Shown here: piece after piece, positions 1 to 8,884 of the stretch
Layout: each line of letters starts with the position of its first letter
How positions within the stretch are numbered: the first letter of the stretch is position 1
Assembly: GCF_022513585.1 (NCBI RefSeq)
Contig: NZ_JAKWBF010000004.1
Coordinates: 1-64,000 of the forward strand
Direction of reading: 5' to 3'
Origin: Gordonia gummivorans
GTDB lineage: Bacteria > Actinomycetota > Actinomycetes > Mycobacteriales > Mycobacteriaceae
DNA length: 64,000 bases
Notes under the pieces: model-generated
Seen by the model: the letters and a program-made list of their open reading frames with translations, nothing else
Databases searched by the model: none
What the model was told of the DNA's origin: nothing
Made by a program: the position numbers and the translations under genes

Positions 1-45
1 GTGACCAACGCTCTGACCTGCGAAATAGGGTTGCACCCGGCCCGC

Positions 46-80
46 AAAATCTAGGGGAGGAGTTTTTTCAGCGAGGACTC
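46..80 (+). repeat. Relic of family-1 intergenic element (copy A)
   Basis: The segment starts with AAAATCTAGGGGAGG, the left end of the element found complete at 58112, and ends with AGGACTC from its middle; the remainder is missing. The preceding bases 1-22 match the upstream flank of copy C at 28109-28130. It lies beyond the 3' end of the methyltransferase gene. Seen directly by comparison within the window. Confidence 0.6.
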
Positions 81-85
81 GAGTC

Positions 86-129
86 GAGTTGGAGAACGCG
101 AGTGCTGCAGCACTCGCGTTCTCCAACTC
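86..129. repeat. 44-bp perfect palindrome
   Basis: Two 22-nt arms meet at CTG|CAG without a spacer and are exact reverse complements; the left arm starts GAGTTGGAGAACGCGAG. The inner 38 bp recur exactly at 11835-11872, and a degenerate copy lies at 11991-12019. It sits 71 bp past the stop of the minus-strand methyltransferase and could act as a transcription terminator or a cruciform, but no T-run follows. Function unknown. Confidence 0.85.
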
Positions 130-200
130 AGCACCTGCTGTCGCCAGTGTCGGCCTCGCTTCGGTGACAGTCCACTCTTCCCACCTCCGCGATCGAGACC

Positions 201-977
201 TCACGCAGCGGGTGGGACAGTTCCGCACCCGAACCAGGCACGGGCTTCGAGCGTGAACGGTCCGTCGGGCAGCCTCGAACGGCAGGCCTCGCGGATCTGC
301 CCGCGGCTGTCGTCGTCCAGTCCGGCCAGATGGGAACCGGCCGGCCCGACCGCGTAGGTGAACGGCATCCAGAAGTCGTCGAAGTCGGTGTACTCGACGC
401 TCGCGTGCAGTTCACCGTCGACGACGTAGTCGAGCCCGATCGTGGCGAGCCGATGCGCGATGTCGCCTCGGCGCACTCCCGCACGCAGACGCTCACCGAC
501 GACGTCGGGGTCGAGGTCGCGGGCGGCTGCCCAGAACGTCTCGAGCATGATCATGCCGCCCTCGGTGAGGTCCCACATACAGGCGGCGACTGGTCCTCCC
601 GGCCGGGTGACTCGGGCCATCTCGGCCAGTCCCGCGTCCGGGTCGGTCATGAATCCGACGACGAGGCAGGAGAGTGCCGCGTCGAAGCTGTCGTCCTCCC
701 ACGGCAGCGCTTCGGCCACACCCACCCGCACGTCGGCGCCCGGATTCCTGGCACGGCACGCCTCGGCGAATTGAGGTGCCGGGTCGATCGCGGCAACCTG
801 GCGCGGATCGCCGACACGCTCGGCCACGGTGGACGTGAGACCGCCTGGCCCGCAACCGACGTCCAGTACACACAAACCCGCCCGCACGCCGGCCGCGTCG
901 ACGAGTGCGGGCGCAAGTGTGCGGGTGTAGCGCCCCATGAAACTGTCGTAACTCTCGGCTGGAGCCGTGAACTCCAT
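201..977 (-). CDS. SAM-dependent class I methyltransferase
   Basis: A 258-residue Rossmann-fold methyltransferase of the Methyltransf_11/UbiE-like type. The glycine-rich SAM motif VLDVGCGPGG is at residues 37-46, an acidic residue that would bind the ribose hydroxyls follows in AAIDPAP, and the motif II/III region (GVAEALPWEDDSFDAALS) and VTRPGG are in the expected order. The length fits the family and the protein is presumably soluble. The C-terminal third holds aromatic residues and may bind the substrate, which cannot be told from sequence. The gene stands alone, with repeats beyond its 3' end and a convergent stretch upstream. The ATG at 977 is the only reasonable start. Family confident; substrate unknown. 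Confidence 0.85.
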   Translation of the reverse strand: MEFTAPAESYDSFMGRYTRTLAPALVDAAGVRAGLCVLDVGCGPGGLTSTVAERVGDPRQVAAIDPAPQFAEACRARNPGADVRVGVAEALPWEDDSFDAALSCLVVGFMTDPDAGLAEMARVTRPGGPVAACMWDLTEGGMIMLETFWAAARDLDPDVVGERLRAGVRRGDIAHRLATIGLDYVVDGELHASVEYTDFDDFWMPFTYAVGPAGSHLAGLDDDSRGQIREACRSRLPDGPFTLEARAWFGCGTVPPAA

Positions 978-1183
978 GGATCAACTCTGACCCCGTCGAG
1001 ACCGGATCGTCAACCGTGCGGTGGTCTCGACACCACGCCTGGTTTCGAGACGCATCGGACTCGCTATCGCTCGCACGGTGCTCCTCAACCCAGCGGCCTG
1101 GCGGCTCGGAGTCGGCTCCGCCGGATCGAGCCGGTACCGAGCGGAGCGAGGCACCGTGTCGAGATCGACCAGCGGTGGGCAGC

Positions 1184-1831
1184 TCAGCTCGTCGGCGCGG
1201 GTGAACCGCTCGGCGCCACGGCGGCGGGGTTGCGCCACACCACCGGCGAGGTCTTGTAGTCGAAGGCGTCTGCGCCGGAGGTGTCGGCCCAGTAGATGAC
1301 CTGCTGCAGTTTCTGCCCCGGGTCGGCGAGGGCGAGCAGGCACGTCGCATACGACTCGCCGCGCCGCATTCGTTCCGGCTTCGCGGTCGCAGTGCACGAC
1401 GGCAGACCCGTGGGTGGTGGGACGGTGAGCGCTGCCGCCCGGCCGTCGGGGCTCCCGGCGATCCCGACCACGCCCGGTGCGGCTGACGGCCGATTCGCCA
1501 GCGAGGTCACCGTCACGTAGATGAAGTAGGGGACGCCGCCGTTTGTGGCGGTTTCGGGCACACCCTCGGCGGGTGTTATCCCGGTGACCGTGAACAGTGC
1601 GAGGGCGCCCGACGTGGCGAAGGCGTCGGCCGGAAGCGTGGCCGTGGCACCGAAATCGAGGCCGGTGCCGGGCGCCGTGCGCGCGGGTACGCCGCGGGAC
1701 ACGGTCACCGATGCCGACATGGGCACCGACGTAGGTTTGTCGCCGGCTGGGGTGTCGGAGGTTGTCGATGAGCAGGCCCCGACCGCCAACAGCATCGCCA
1801 CGCTTGCCGCGATCCCGACGCGCCGCACCAT
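1184..1831 (-). CDS. Putative secreted lipoprotein
   Basis: A 215-residue protein with a lipoprotein signal: basic start MVRRVG, hydrophobic core, then lipobox VGAC with the lipidated cysteine at residue 20, followed by a Ser/Thr/Pro-rich linker. The rest is a beta-rich extracellular domain with two further cysteines (in LPSCTAT and YATCLLA) that could form a disulfide, and a Pro/Ala/Ser-rich tail. The frame stays open upstream, but the ATG at 1831 is the start that gives the signal peptide. It is divergent from the acidic protein starting at 1866, 34 bp away, so the promoters must overlap. No function recognised; anchoring to the outer face of the membrane is inferred. Confidence 0.75.
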   Translation of the reverse strand: MVRRVGIAASVAMLLAVGACSSTTSDTPAGDKPTSVPMSASVTVSRGVPARTAPGTGLDFGATATLPADAFATSGALALFTVTGITPAEGVPETATNGGVPYFIYVTVTSLANRPSAAPGVVGIAGSPDGRAAALTVPPPTGLPSCTATAKPERMRRGESYATCLLALADPGQKLQQVIYWADTSGADAFDYKTSPVVWRNPAAVAPSGSPAPTS

Positions 1832-1865
1832 CCGATCAATCCTCACGCTGCGTAAGGTTACCGAG

Positions 1866-2405
1866 GTGACGACCAAGCAGGGGCAAGTCGTGGCGTCGGG
1901 CGCGTTCCAGTTGTTCGGCCAGCGCAAGCGTGAACAGGTCAGTGAACTGCTGACGGACGTGTTCGGGCGTGACGATGTGGAGGCGTTGGGCGCGGATTGG
2001 CGCGGCATCGTGTACTTCACCGTCGCCGACGACGAGGAGATCTCCGACGACTCGGTGCTCGGATTCGATGCGTCGAGCGGCGATTCGGGAGAACTCGCGA
2101 CGGTCGAGGAGGTGCTGGCCGCGATCCGTTCCGGGGAGATCGCCGAGGCCGTCGACGTCGCGAGTTTCGATGCATGGCGTGACGCCACCGGAACTCACAC
2201 CATCGACATGGGTGCGTGCGTGCCGCCGACGCTGTACGAGTTCCTGGGTGGTAATCCGGCCGAAAGATCCACCGAGACAGAGGATCTCGTGACGTTCATC
2301 GCGGTCGCCGCCGCGCTGATGGGGCGGCTGGAGCAGCTTGGTGTCCAACCCGGCGACGAGATTCCCGACGAGGTGTTCGACGACGAGCGCTGGCGCGACG
2401 GCTGA
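1866..2405 (+). CDS. Acidic protein of unknown function
   Basis: A 179-residue, strongly acidic, probably cytosolic protein. Most of it looks alpha/beta: a helical N-terminus, the strand WRGIVYFTV, a region rich in Asp/Glu, then helices. The last 40 residues (from PPTLYEFLGG) are reminiscent of the DUF1851/Tdi1-like domain, but I cannot confirm this. I chose the GTG at 1866 because the frame upstream crosses the divergent lipoprotein gene and has the composition of a shadow frame. The downstream neighbour at 2425 is convergent, leaving 19 bp. Function not known. Confidence 0.6.
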   Translation: MTTKQGQVVASGAFQLFGQRKREQVSELLTDVFGRDDVEALGADWRGIVYFTVADDEEISDDSVLGFDASSGDSGELATVEEVLAAIRSGEIAEAVDVASFDAWRDATGTHTIDMGACVPPTLYEFLGGNPAERSTETEDLVTFIAVAAALMGRLEQLGVQPGDEIPDEVFDDERWRDG

Positions 2406-2424
2406 GGCGATCAGTCTGACGCGA

Positions 2425-2907
2425 TCAATCTGCGGTCACCTGGATGGGCGCGATCGCCAGGTGCGGGAGGTCGGGCTGCAGGCGCAGTTCCACCCTGCCG
2501 GACCCGGTGGTGACGGTGGTGCCGATGCCGTGAGTGGTGACTGACGGAATGCCGGTGCCGGCGACCCAGCCGCGGAGGGTGCCGCGAGTGCCGCGGGTGA
2601 GGTTGCGCCAGTCGACCCGGACGTCCACCCGGCACGGTGCACTGGTGCCGGAGATGCCGAGGAAACCGCCCGTTACCTGCACGTATACCTGTCCCGGGCG
2701 GTACGGCCCGGGTGCGGCGAGCATCCTGACGGTGCCCGCGCAAACCCCATCGGCCAGTGTGTACAACGGCGCCGAGGACGCTGTGCGGTTCTGCGGTTCG
2801 GCGTTGGCTGTTGTCGCAGCCAGGCCCATTCCCGTTGTGGCGGTGATGATTCCGACGGTGATGGCGATGGGGCGTCGGATTCGGCGGAGAAGATGGCGGC
2901 TACCCAT
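2425..2907 (-). CDS. Small secreted protein with cleavable signal peptide
   Basis: A 160-residue exported protein. The N-terminus has a twin-basic stretch (RHLLRRIRRP), a hydrophobic core ITVGIITATTGMGLA and a likely signal-peptidase site at TANA-EP. The mature part of about 120 residues is beta-rich, with two cysteines (GVCAGT and APCRVD) that could pair. The ATG at 2907 follows a good ribosome site (GGGAG, 6-nt spacer), which decides it over a longer frame. It is convergent with the acidic protein gene. No domain recognised; possibly a cell-envelope or extracellular factor. Confidence 0.7.
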   Translation of the reverse strand: MGSRHLLRRIRRPIAITVGIITATTGMGLAATTANAEPQNRTASSAPLYTLADGVCAGTVRMLAAPGPYRPGQVYVQVTGGFLGISGTSAPCRVDVRVDWRNLTRGTRGTLRGWVAGTGIPSVTTHGIGTTVTTGSGRVELRLQPDLPHLAIAPIQVTAD

Positions 2908-3050
2908 GGCGGACTCCCGGTATCTGCGGTGGCGTCCGGGCCGCGATCTCGACGCCGGGTGTGACATATGCCATATCGACGACGATGGGACTGTCGTTAC
3001 CCGCTAGCTGTCTCGAGCACCTCAGGGAGCGGTGGGTGGGAGCCTGCAGC

Positions 3051-4766
3051 TCAGGCCTCGCGGCCGCGATGCTGTCGGTACCACCGGACCAGTTCGTCGG
3101 TCGACGAGTCGTCCGCGGCGGGGGGCGCGGCGTCGGTGGTGATGACGCCCAGCAACTCCTTGGCCTGCGTCTTGCCCAACTCGACACCCCACTGATCGAA
3201 CGGGTTGATTCCCCAGACGGTGCCCTCGACGAACACCTGGTGCTCGTAGAGGGCGATCAGCTGGCCGACCACCGCGGGGGTGAGCTTGGGGGCCAGGATC
3301 GACGTGGTCGGCCGGTTACCGGGCATCACCTTGTGCGCCACCACATTCGGGGCCACACCTTCGGCGGCGATCTCATCGGCGGTCTTGCCGAAGGCGAGCA
3401 CCTTGGTCTGGGCGAAATAGTTGCTCATCAGCAGGTCGTGCATCGAGCCCGCGCCGTCGGGGGTCACCGGCAGGTCGTCGGTGGGTTCGGCGAAGCCGAT
3501 GAAGTCCGACGGGATCATCCGCGTGCCCTGGTGCAGCAGTTGGTAGAAGGCGTGCTGGCCGTTGGTGCCGGGTTCGCCCCAGAACACCTCGCCGGTGTCG
3601 GTGGTGACGTGATGCCCTTGGGCGGTCACCGACTTGCCGTTCGACTCCATCGTGAGCTGTTGCAGATACGCGGCGAATCGGGCCATGTCGTTGGAGTAGG
3701 GGAGCACCGCGCGTGTCTGCGAGTCCCAGAAGTTCGAATACCAGAGTCCGATCAGGCCCAGGATCACCGGCGCGTTCTGTTCGAGGGGCTGCGTCCGGAA
3801 ATGCTCGTCGACGACGTGGAATCCGTCGAGGAACTCGGCGAAGCGGTCCTTGCCGATGGCCGCCATCACCGACAGCCCGATCGCCGAGTCGACCGAGTAG
3901 CGTCCGCCGACCCAGTCCCAGAAGCCGAACATGTTGGCGGTGTCGATGCCGAACTTCGACACCTCGGTCGCGTTGGTGCTCACTGCGACAAAGTGTTTCG
4001 CGACCGCGTCGGCTCCGGCGCCCAGCTCTTCCAATAGCCAGCTGCGGGCCGCCGAGGCGTTGGTCAGGGTCTCCAGCGTGGTGAAGGTCTTGGAGGCGAT
4101 GATGAACAGCGTGGTCTCGGCGTCGAGGTCGGCGAGGGTGCCGACGAGGTCGGCGGGGTCGACGTTCGACACGAAATGGCAGCGAATGCCGGCGTCGGCG
4201 TAGTGGCGCAGCGCCTGGTACACCATCACCGGGCCCAGGTCGGAACCGCCGATACCGATGTTGACCACGTCGGTGATCGCCTTGCCGGTGTGGCCCTTCC
4301 ACTCGCCGCTGCGCAGCTTGTCGGTGAAGACGCCCATCGCGTCGAGGACCTCGTGGACGTCGGCGACCACATCCTGACCGTCGACCGTGAGCGACGCGTC
4401 GGCCGGCAGTCGCAACGCGGTGTGCAGGACGGCGCGGTCCTCAGAAGTGTTGATGTGGGCGCCGGCGAACATGTCGTCGCGGCGGTCCTCGAGCCCGACC
4501 TCGCGTGCGAGGCTGAACAGCAGTTCCAGCGTCTCCCGGAGCACACGGTGCTTGGAGTAGTCGATGTGCAGATCTCCGACGTCGACCGTCAGCTCACGGC
4601 CCCGATCGGGGTCGACGGCGAACACCTCTCGCAAATGCATCGCGTACACGTGCGGCTGATGAGCCGCGAGCGCCTGCCACGACTGGGTGGCGGTGATGTC
4701 ACCATGGTCGCTTCCGGTGAACTCTCCGCTGCCTGTGAAACCGCCGCTCGACACGTCGCTGCTCAT
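3051..4766 (-). CDS. pgi: Glucose-6-phosphate isomerase
   Basis: Interconverts glucose 6-phosphate and fructose 6-phosphate in glycolysis and gluconeogenesis; cytosolic. The 571-residue length is close to the mycobacterial enzyme. Recognisable parts are the phosphate-binding loops [11 protein letters not shown] (residues 169-179) and SKTFTT (225-230), PGI signature 1 in [14 protein letters not shown] (286-299), the catalytic glutamate in TMESNGK (E374), the histidine in NGQHAFYQ (H405) and signature 2 in [13 protein letters not shown] with K532. The N-terminus has about 25 Ser/Gly-rich residues before the conserved part, so translation may start slightly inside. It is followed on the same strand by chorismate mutase upstream, in the order of Rv0946c and Rv0948c. 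Confidence 0.97.
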   Translation of the reverse strand: MSSDVSSGGFTGSGEFTGSDHGDITATQSWQALAAHQPHVYAMHLREVFAVDPDRGRELTVDVGDLHIDYSKHRVLRETLELLFSLAREVGLEDRRDDMFAGAHINTSEDRAVLHTALRLPADASLTVDGQDVVADVHEVLDAMGVFTDKLRSGEWKGHTGKAITDVVNIGIGGSDLGPVMVYQALRHYADAGIRCHFVSNVDPADLVGTLADLDAETTLFIIASKTFTTLETLTNASAARSWLLEELGAGADAVAKHFVAVSTNATEVSKFGIDTANMFGFWDWVGGRYSVDSAIGLSVMAAIGKDRFAEFLDGFHVVDEHFRTQPLEQNAPVILGLIGLWYSNFWDSQTRAVLPYSNDMARFAAYLQQLTMESNGKSVTAQGHHVTTDTGEVFWGEPGTNGQHAFYQLLHQGTRMIPSDFIGFAEPTDDLPVTPDGAGSMHDLLMSNYFAQTKVLAFGKTADEIAAEGVAPNVVAHKVMPGNRPTTSILAPKLTPAVVGQLIALYEHQVFVEGTVWGINPFDQWGVELGKTQAKELLGVITTDAAPPAADDSSTDELVRWYRQHRGREA

Positions 4767-4844
4767 GGCTACCTACCCTATGTGTTCGGGGCGGGGGCCG
4801 CGATGCTCATCGACAGGTGTTCACGACTAGGGCACGCCCTAGGT

Positions 4845-5177
4845 TCACCGGCCCAGCGGTCCGCGGCCGAGTCGCAGCAGCAACATCGCCAGCGTATGGC
4901 CCTCTTGCCCAAGGTCTTTGAATCGCTCGAGTACCTTGACCTCGCGGCTGTAGACGAGTCGTGGGCCGCCCGACGCCATACGTGCTGCGCCGATCTTCTT
5001 CGACACCGCGGAGCGCCGCTTGACCGCGGCCAGGATGACGGCGTCGAGCCGGTCGATCTCGAGGCGCAGCGAGTCGATGTCGTCGGGCAGGTCGGACACC
5101 TCGGACGACAGCTCATACCGCTCGAGATCGATGGTCTGGTCGAACGGTACGGGCTGGGTGCTGCTGTCGTCGGTCAC
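4845..5177 (-). CDS. Intracellular chorismate mutase (AroQ-delta type)
   Basis: Converts chorismate to prephenate, the branch point to phenylalanine and tyrosine. The 110-residue all-helical protein matches the short actinobacterial AroQ-delta form (Rv0948c in M. tuberculosis, about 105 residues), which is known to be activated by complexing with the DAHP synthase. Diagnostic parts are LRLEIDRLDAVILAAVKRR, the conserved SKKIGAARMASGG, the REVKVLERF helix and the ending LLLRLGRGPLG, known to contact the synthase. The GTG at 5177 was chosen because the conserved region starts near residue 30 and the frame upstream runs into the promoter of the divergent membrane-protein gene. Next to pgi as in mycobacteria. 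Confidence 0.93.
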   Translation of the reverse strand: MTDDSSTQPVPFDQTIDLERYELSSEVSDLPDDIDSLRLEIDRLDAVILAAVKRRSAVSKKIGAARMASGGPRLVYSREVKVLERFKDLGQEGHTLAMLLLRLGRGPLGR

Positions 5178-5253
5178 CCGCCCGATTCTGCCACGCCGGT
5201 ACTCGGCACCACCGAGTGCGGCAGGTCGGAACGGACACGAGACGATAGGTGCC

Positions 5254-7098
5254 ATGATGACCAATCGAACGGTGTCGTCGATCGCGGCGGCCCTGATCAT
5301 CGCGGCATTGGTCGTTCGCGGCGCTCTGGTGGCGACGGGGAGCTTCTACTGGGACGACCTGATCCTCATCGGGCGTGCCTCGACGATGCCGATTCTGTCC
5401 TGGGACTACCTGGGTCACAGCCACGACGGCCACTTCATGCCGGCGGCCTTCCTGGTGGCAGGCCTGTCCACGGTGATCGCCCCGGTCAACTGGGTGGTAC
5501 CGGCCATCACGCTCATCGTCGGGCAGGCGATCGCATCGGTGGCGGTGTGGCGCATGATCCGGATCATCGCGCCCCGCGCTGGTGCGGCGGGTCTGGCGGC
5601 CCTGACGTTCTACCTGTTCACGCCGATGACCGTGCCTGCCTTCACCTGGTGGGCGGCCGGGCTGAACACCTTGCCGATGCAGGCGGCGATGGCGTGGATC
5701 GTGGGCGACGCCGTCCTGGCCTGCCGGTCCGACGCCGACGCCGCGCAGCGCCGCCGCATCGTCGTCCGATCGTCGATCGTCTTCGTGGTCGCCCTCGCGT
5801 TCTTCGAGAAGTCGTTGTTCGTCCTACCGGTCGCGTTGGTCGCGGCCACCCTCTCGATCGCGTTCGAGGATCACCCGATCAGTCCGCTGGCGACGGCGGT
5901 GTCCCGTGCGCGCGGTCTGTGGGGAGCGCTCGCCGCGATCTTCGGAGTGTGGCTGATCGTGTTCTTCTCGGTGTCGGATGCGACGGCGGGCGTGCACTCG
6001 GCCGCACAGACCGCGCGGCTCGTGTGGCGGTCGGTGAATCGTGCGATCGTGCCTTCGCTGGTCGGTGGTCCGTGGGAATGGGACCGGTGGAATCCCAGCC
6101 CGCCCATGGGTTTCGCGTCGTGGTGGATGATCCTGGCCGGGTGGCTGGTGATCGCCGCGGTGGCGATCTGGGCGCTGCTCCGCAAGCGCGGAGCTGCGGC
6201 GATCCTCATCCTCGCCGCCGCATATGCGGTGCTCGCTCAGGTGCCGGTGATGTGGAATCGGTCGAGCGGCAACACCGCCCTGGAATTGGCGCAGACGATG
6301 CGCTATCTGCCCGACACCGCGCTGGTCTTCGCCGCGGCTCTCGCGCTGCTGATCGCGGCTCCGGCCCGCGTCAGGGCAGTGCCGGCCGACGACGAGAATC
6401 CCCGGGGTGGTCGGCACGCGAAACCCGCCGAACCGGCCGCCCCGGCGACCGGGCTCGTGGCAGTGGTCGTCCTCATCGGGCTGGCGGTGGCGTCGGCAAG
6501 CGTGTCATTGGCCGGGTTCGGGAACTCGTGGCGCGACAACCCGACCGGCGACTACCTCGACACCGCCAAACGCAGCCTGGCCGCGGGCACCGATCATCCG
6601 ATGTTCGATCAGGCGCTGCCACTGGAGATCCTGCTGCCGGTGGCCTATCCGAACAACCAGATCAGCCACACCTTCGGACGGCTTCGGCAGCGACCCGATT
6701 TCGGTTCGAGCACCGACCGACTACAGGTCCTCGACACCTCGGGGCAACTCGTTGCCGGCGCGGTGACACCGCGTCGTGCCATCGCCGAGGGTCGGGGGAG
6801 TTGTGCCAGACCGGAGTTGTCGGCACCTGCCCGGCTGGCACTCGACGGCCCGCTCATCCGGTGGCGCTGGACGATCGCGCTGAGCTACTGCGCCAACCGT
6901 GCGGGCGAGGTCGAGTTCTGGCTCGACGAGGGGTCGCGGGTCAAGGCAACCGTGCAGCCAGGCCTGCACGTCATCTACGTGCAGCTCGACGGCCAGGGCT
7001 CGGCGGTCAACGTCGCGCCGCTGACCGCCGGGCTGGCGCTGCACACCGGGGCGGGTCGGGTCGGGGAGGTCGTCGAGGCGCGTTTCCTCGGCGAGTGA
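5254..7098 (+). CDS. Polytopic membrane protein, possible GT-C type glycosyltransferase
   Basis: A 614-residue integral membrane protein with roughly ten hydrophobic segments in the first 490 residues and a soluble C-terminal domain of about 130 residues, probably outside the membrane. The first loop after TM1 carries FYWDDLI, and GHSHDGHFMPA follows; an acidic pair there resembles the first-loop acidic motif of GT-C transferases that use polyprenyl-phosphate sugars. That is inference only. The doublet ATGATG at 5254/5257 gives two possible starts. Divergent from chorismate mutase, convergent with the next gene (21-bp gap). Absent from the corresponding place in M. tuberculosis, so an accessory insertion between the chorismate mutase and uvrD1 genes. 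Confidence 0.65.
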   Translation: MMTNRTVSSIAAALIIAALVVRGALVATGSFYWDDLILIGRASTMPILSWDYLGHSHDGHFMPAAFLVAGLSTVIAPVNWVVPAITLIVGQAIASVAVWRMIRIIAPRAGAAGLAALTFYLFTPMTVPAFTWWAAGLNTLPMQAAMAWIVGDAVLACRSDADAAQRRRIVVRSSIVFVVALAFFEKSLFVLPVALVAATLSIAFEDHPISPLATAVSRARGLWGALAAIFGVWLIVFFSVSDATAGVHSAAQTARLVWRSVNRAIVPSLVGGPWEWDRWNPSPPMGFASWWMILAGWLVIAAVAIWALLRKRGAAAILILAAAYAVLAQVPVMWNRSSGNTALELAQTMRYLPDTALVFAAALALLIAAPARVRAVPADDENPRGGRHAKPAEPAAPATGLVAVVVLIGLAVASASVSLAGFGNSWRDNPTGDYLDTAKRSLAAGTDHPMFDQALPLEILLPVAYPNNQISHTFGRLRQRPDFGSSTDRLQVLDTSGQLVAGAVTPRRAIAEGRGSCARPELSAPARLALDGPLIRWRWTIALSYCANRAGEVEFWLDEGSRVKATVQPGLHVIYVQLDGQGSAVNVAPLTAGLALHTGAGRVGEVVEARFLGE

Positions 7099-7119
7099 CC
7101 CCGCCGCGTCAGGCGCCGA

Positions 7120-8682
7120 TCAGCGGTTCGGATCGATGTAGGAGACCTCGATCTTGTCGCTCTGACCGGCTTCGCGGACCAGCGCCTCGAGGGCCACGGC
7201 GGTGCTGGGCTCCGCGACAAACCACAGGACCCGTGTGCCGTTGGCGGCCGCGACCTGCTTGGTGATCTGGTCCTTGATGGTGGTGGTGCCGGCCCAGGAC
7301 GGGTCGAGTTGTCCGTTGACGACGTGGGTGGCGTAACCGGGCGCGAACATGACCAGCAGGTCGCCCAGCGGGCCGAGACCGTCGAAGAGGTAGTCGCCGC
7401 GCTGGATCACGTAGTAGCTGGGCAGACCGGTACGGGGTGACCCGTATGCGGCGGCCTCGGGCTGCTTGGAGCCGGTACGGACAAACGTGACCTGCTGCTT
7501 GGTGCGTTCCTGATTCTTGTTGATCTGGTCGTTCAACGCGTCGACCGTATTCGTGCGGAACGGCAGGTACTGCCAGGTGGGGACGCCGCGAACCGTGGTG
7601 CCCTCGCCGACGATGTTGCGGGCCACGCACGTCGCCCGGCCGGTTGCGCCGAAGTCCGCGCGGATCACCGTCGTGCACGGTGCGGCGGCCGGGCGGCCGT
7701 TGAGCGTGAAGTTGACGGTCAGGCCGTAGTTGACGTAGCCGGTGCCGGTCGCAGTCGGTGAGACGGTTCCGCTACCTGTGTAGGTGAACGGGCATGCGGC
7801 GCGTGTGCAGTTCCCGCCGGGCACAAAGGCGACTGCGCGGCTGTCCACGGTGTAGCCGGGAGCCGGCACGTTGACGAGATCGTTGACCAGCGCACGCTGG
7901 TTGGCGAACAACTTCGCCGCATCGTCGGCCGACTGCGTCGCCACGTCGAGGTCGTAGGTGGTGGTGAGTTTGTCCGACCCCTCGTCCGTGACCTCGGTGC
8001 CCTTGACATGGGTGACCACCTTGGAGCTCGGATCGAAGGTGACCTCCCACTGGCCGATCTTCACGACGTTGTCGCCGACGAAGGTGACCGGCGGGTCTGA
8101 CACCGGCCAGAAGCGTGCGTCGGGCAGACCGGGATTCGGCGATGCCACCTCGATGGGGCCGAGCTTGGGTGCCTGATCGGCAGGCACGGTGCCGATGGTG
8201 CCGGCGAGGATGTCGGGCGCGAGGGTGTTTCCGACCGGCAACACGCTGGTGCGCGACGAGTCGACCCACTTGCCGGCGAGTGGCCCGAGATCCTTGCGTT
8301 CCTTCTCGTTGGAGCTCAGCACGGCGGTCCAGAAACCGGCCGGTGCGTTGACGAAGCGGCTGTTGCCGACCTGCCGGTATTCGCCTTGGTTGCCGTTCAC
8401 CGAGATGGTGCCCTCGGCACTGTTGGAGATGGTCACCACCATGTTGGTGAAGTCGTACTTGATGCTCTGCCCGCCGTACTCCTGCGTCACACTGCCGGTG
8501 TATTTCGCGGCGGGACTCGAGGCCAGTTTGAACAGCACCTCGTCGAGGCTCTTCTGCGCGCGGAATGCGGCCGTCGGTTCGGCTGTCCCGGCATGACTGA
8601 ACGGGATGAAGGACACCACCACCGCGATCACCGCGGCTATCGCCCCCACCGCCAGGATGACCGCCCCAGCTGCCTTCGACAT
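7120..8682 (-). CDS. Membrane-anchored extracellular protein of unknown function
   Basis: A 520-residue protein with one N-terminal hydrophobic segment (AVILAVGAIAAVIAVVVSFI, about residues 7-26), which would serve as signal anchor, and a large beta-rich exterior domain. Four cysteines lie in two pairs (GNCTRAAC near the middle; APCTTV and ATCVAR later), consistent with disulfides outside the cell. The C-terminal 100 residues look alpha/beta. The ATG at 8682 is preceded by AGGAGG with a good spacing, which fixes the start. It is divergent from pcrA. The overall plan recalls mycolata membrane-anchored proteins of the DUF3068 sort, but I do not recognise that family's motifs. Confidence 0.7.
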   Translation of the reverse strand: MSKAAGAVILAVGAIAAVIAVVVSFIPFSHAGTAEPTAAFRAQKSLDEVLFKLASSPAAKYTGSVTQEYGGQSIKYDFTNMVVTISNSAEGTISVNGNQGEYRQVGNSRFVNAPAGFWTAVLSSNEKERKDLGPLAGKWVDSSRTSVLPVGNTLAPDILAGTIGTVPADQAPKLGPIEVASPNPGLPDARFWPVSDPPVTFVGDNVVKIGQWEVTFDPSSKVVTHVKGTEVTDEGSDKLTTTYDLDVATQSADDAAKLFANQRALVNDLVNVPAPGYTVDSRAVAFVPGGNCTRAACPFTYTGSGTVSPTATGTGYVNYGLTVNFTLNGRPAAAPCTTVIRADFGATGRATCVARNIVGEGTTVRGVPTWQYLPFRTNTVDALNDQINKNQERTKQQVTFVRTGSKQPEAAAYGSPRTGLPSYYVIQRGDYLFDGLGPLGDLLVMFAPGYATHVVNGQLDPSWAGTTTIKDQITKQVAAANGTRVLWFVAEPSTAVALEALVREAGQSDKIEVSYIDPNR

Positions 8683-8884
8683 GGTTGTTCCTCCTGTTGG
8701 TCCCGCGTCCCAGCGCCGAAACCACATGGCGCCGCCAGAGTCTGTCGATCCGGGCATATCGTAGCCGTCGGAGCCGACGAGACGTAGCTTGTTCGGTCGG
8801 TCGTCCGAATGCCATGTCGCCGTGGCGTGCGGCGTGCGAGTGTGTCCAGGAGATGTCGGTGCCTGCGGGTAACCTCGAATACCG

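Noticed and set aside
4176-7265. 1029-codon plus-strand frame covering pgi, chorismate mutase and the membrane-protein gene
   Set aside because: It overlaps three well-supported genes, two of them antisense, and shows low-complexity Arg/Gly composition.
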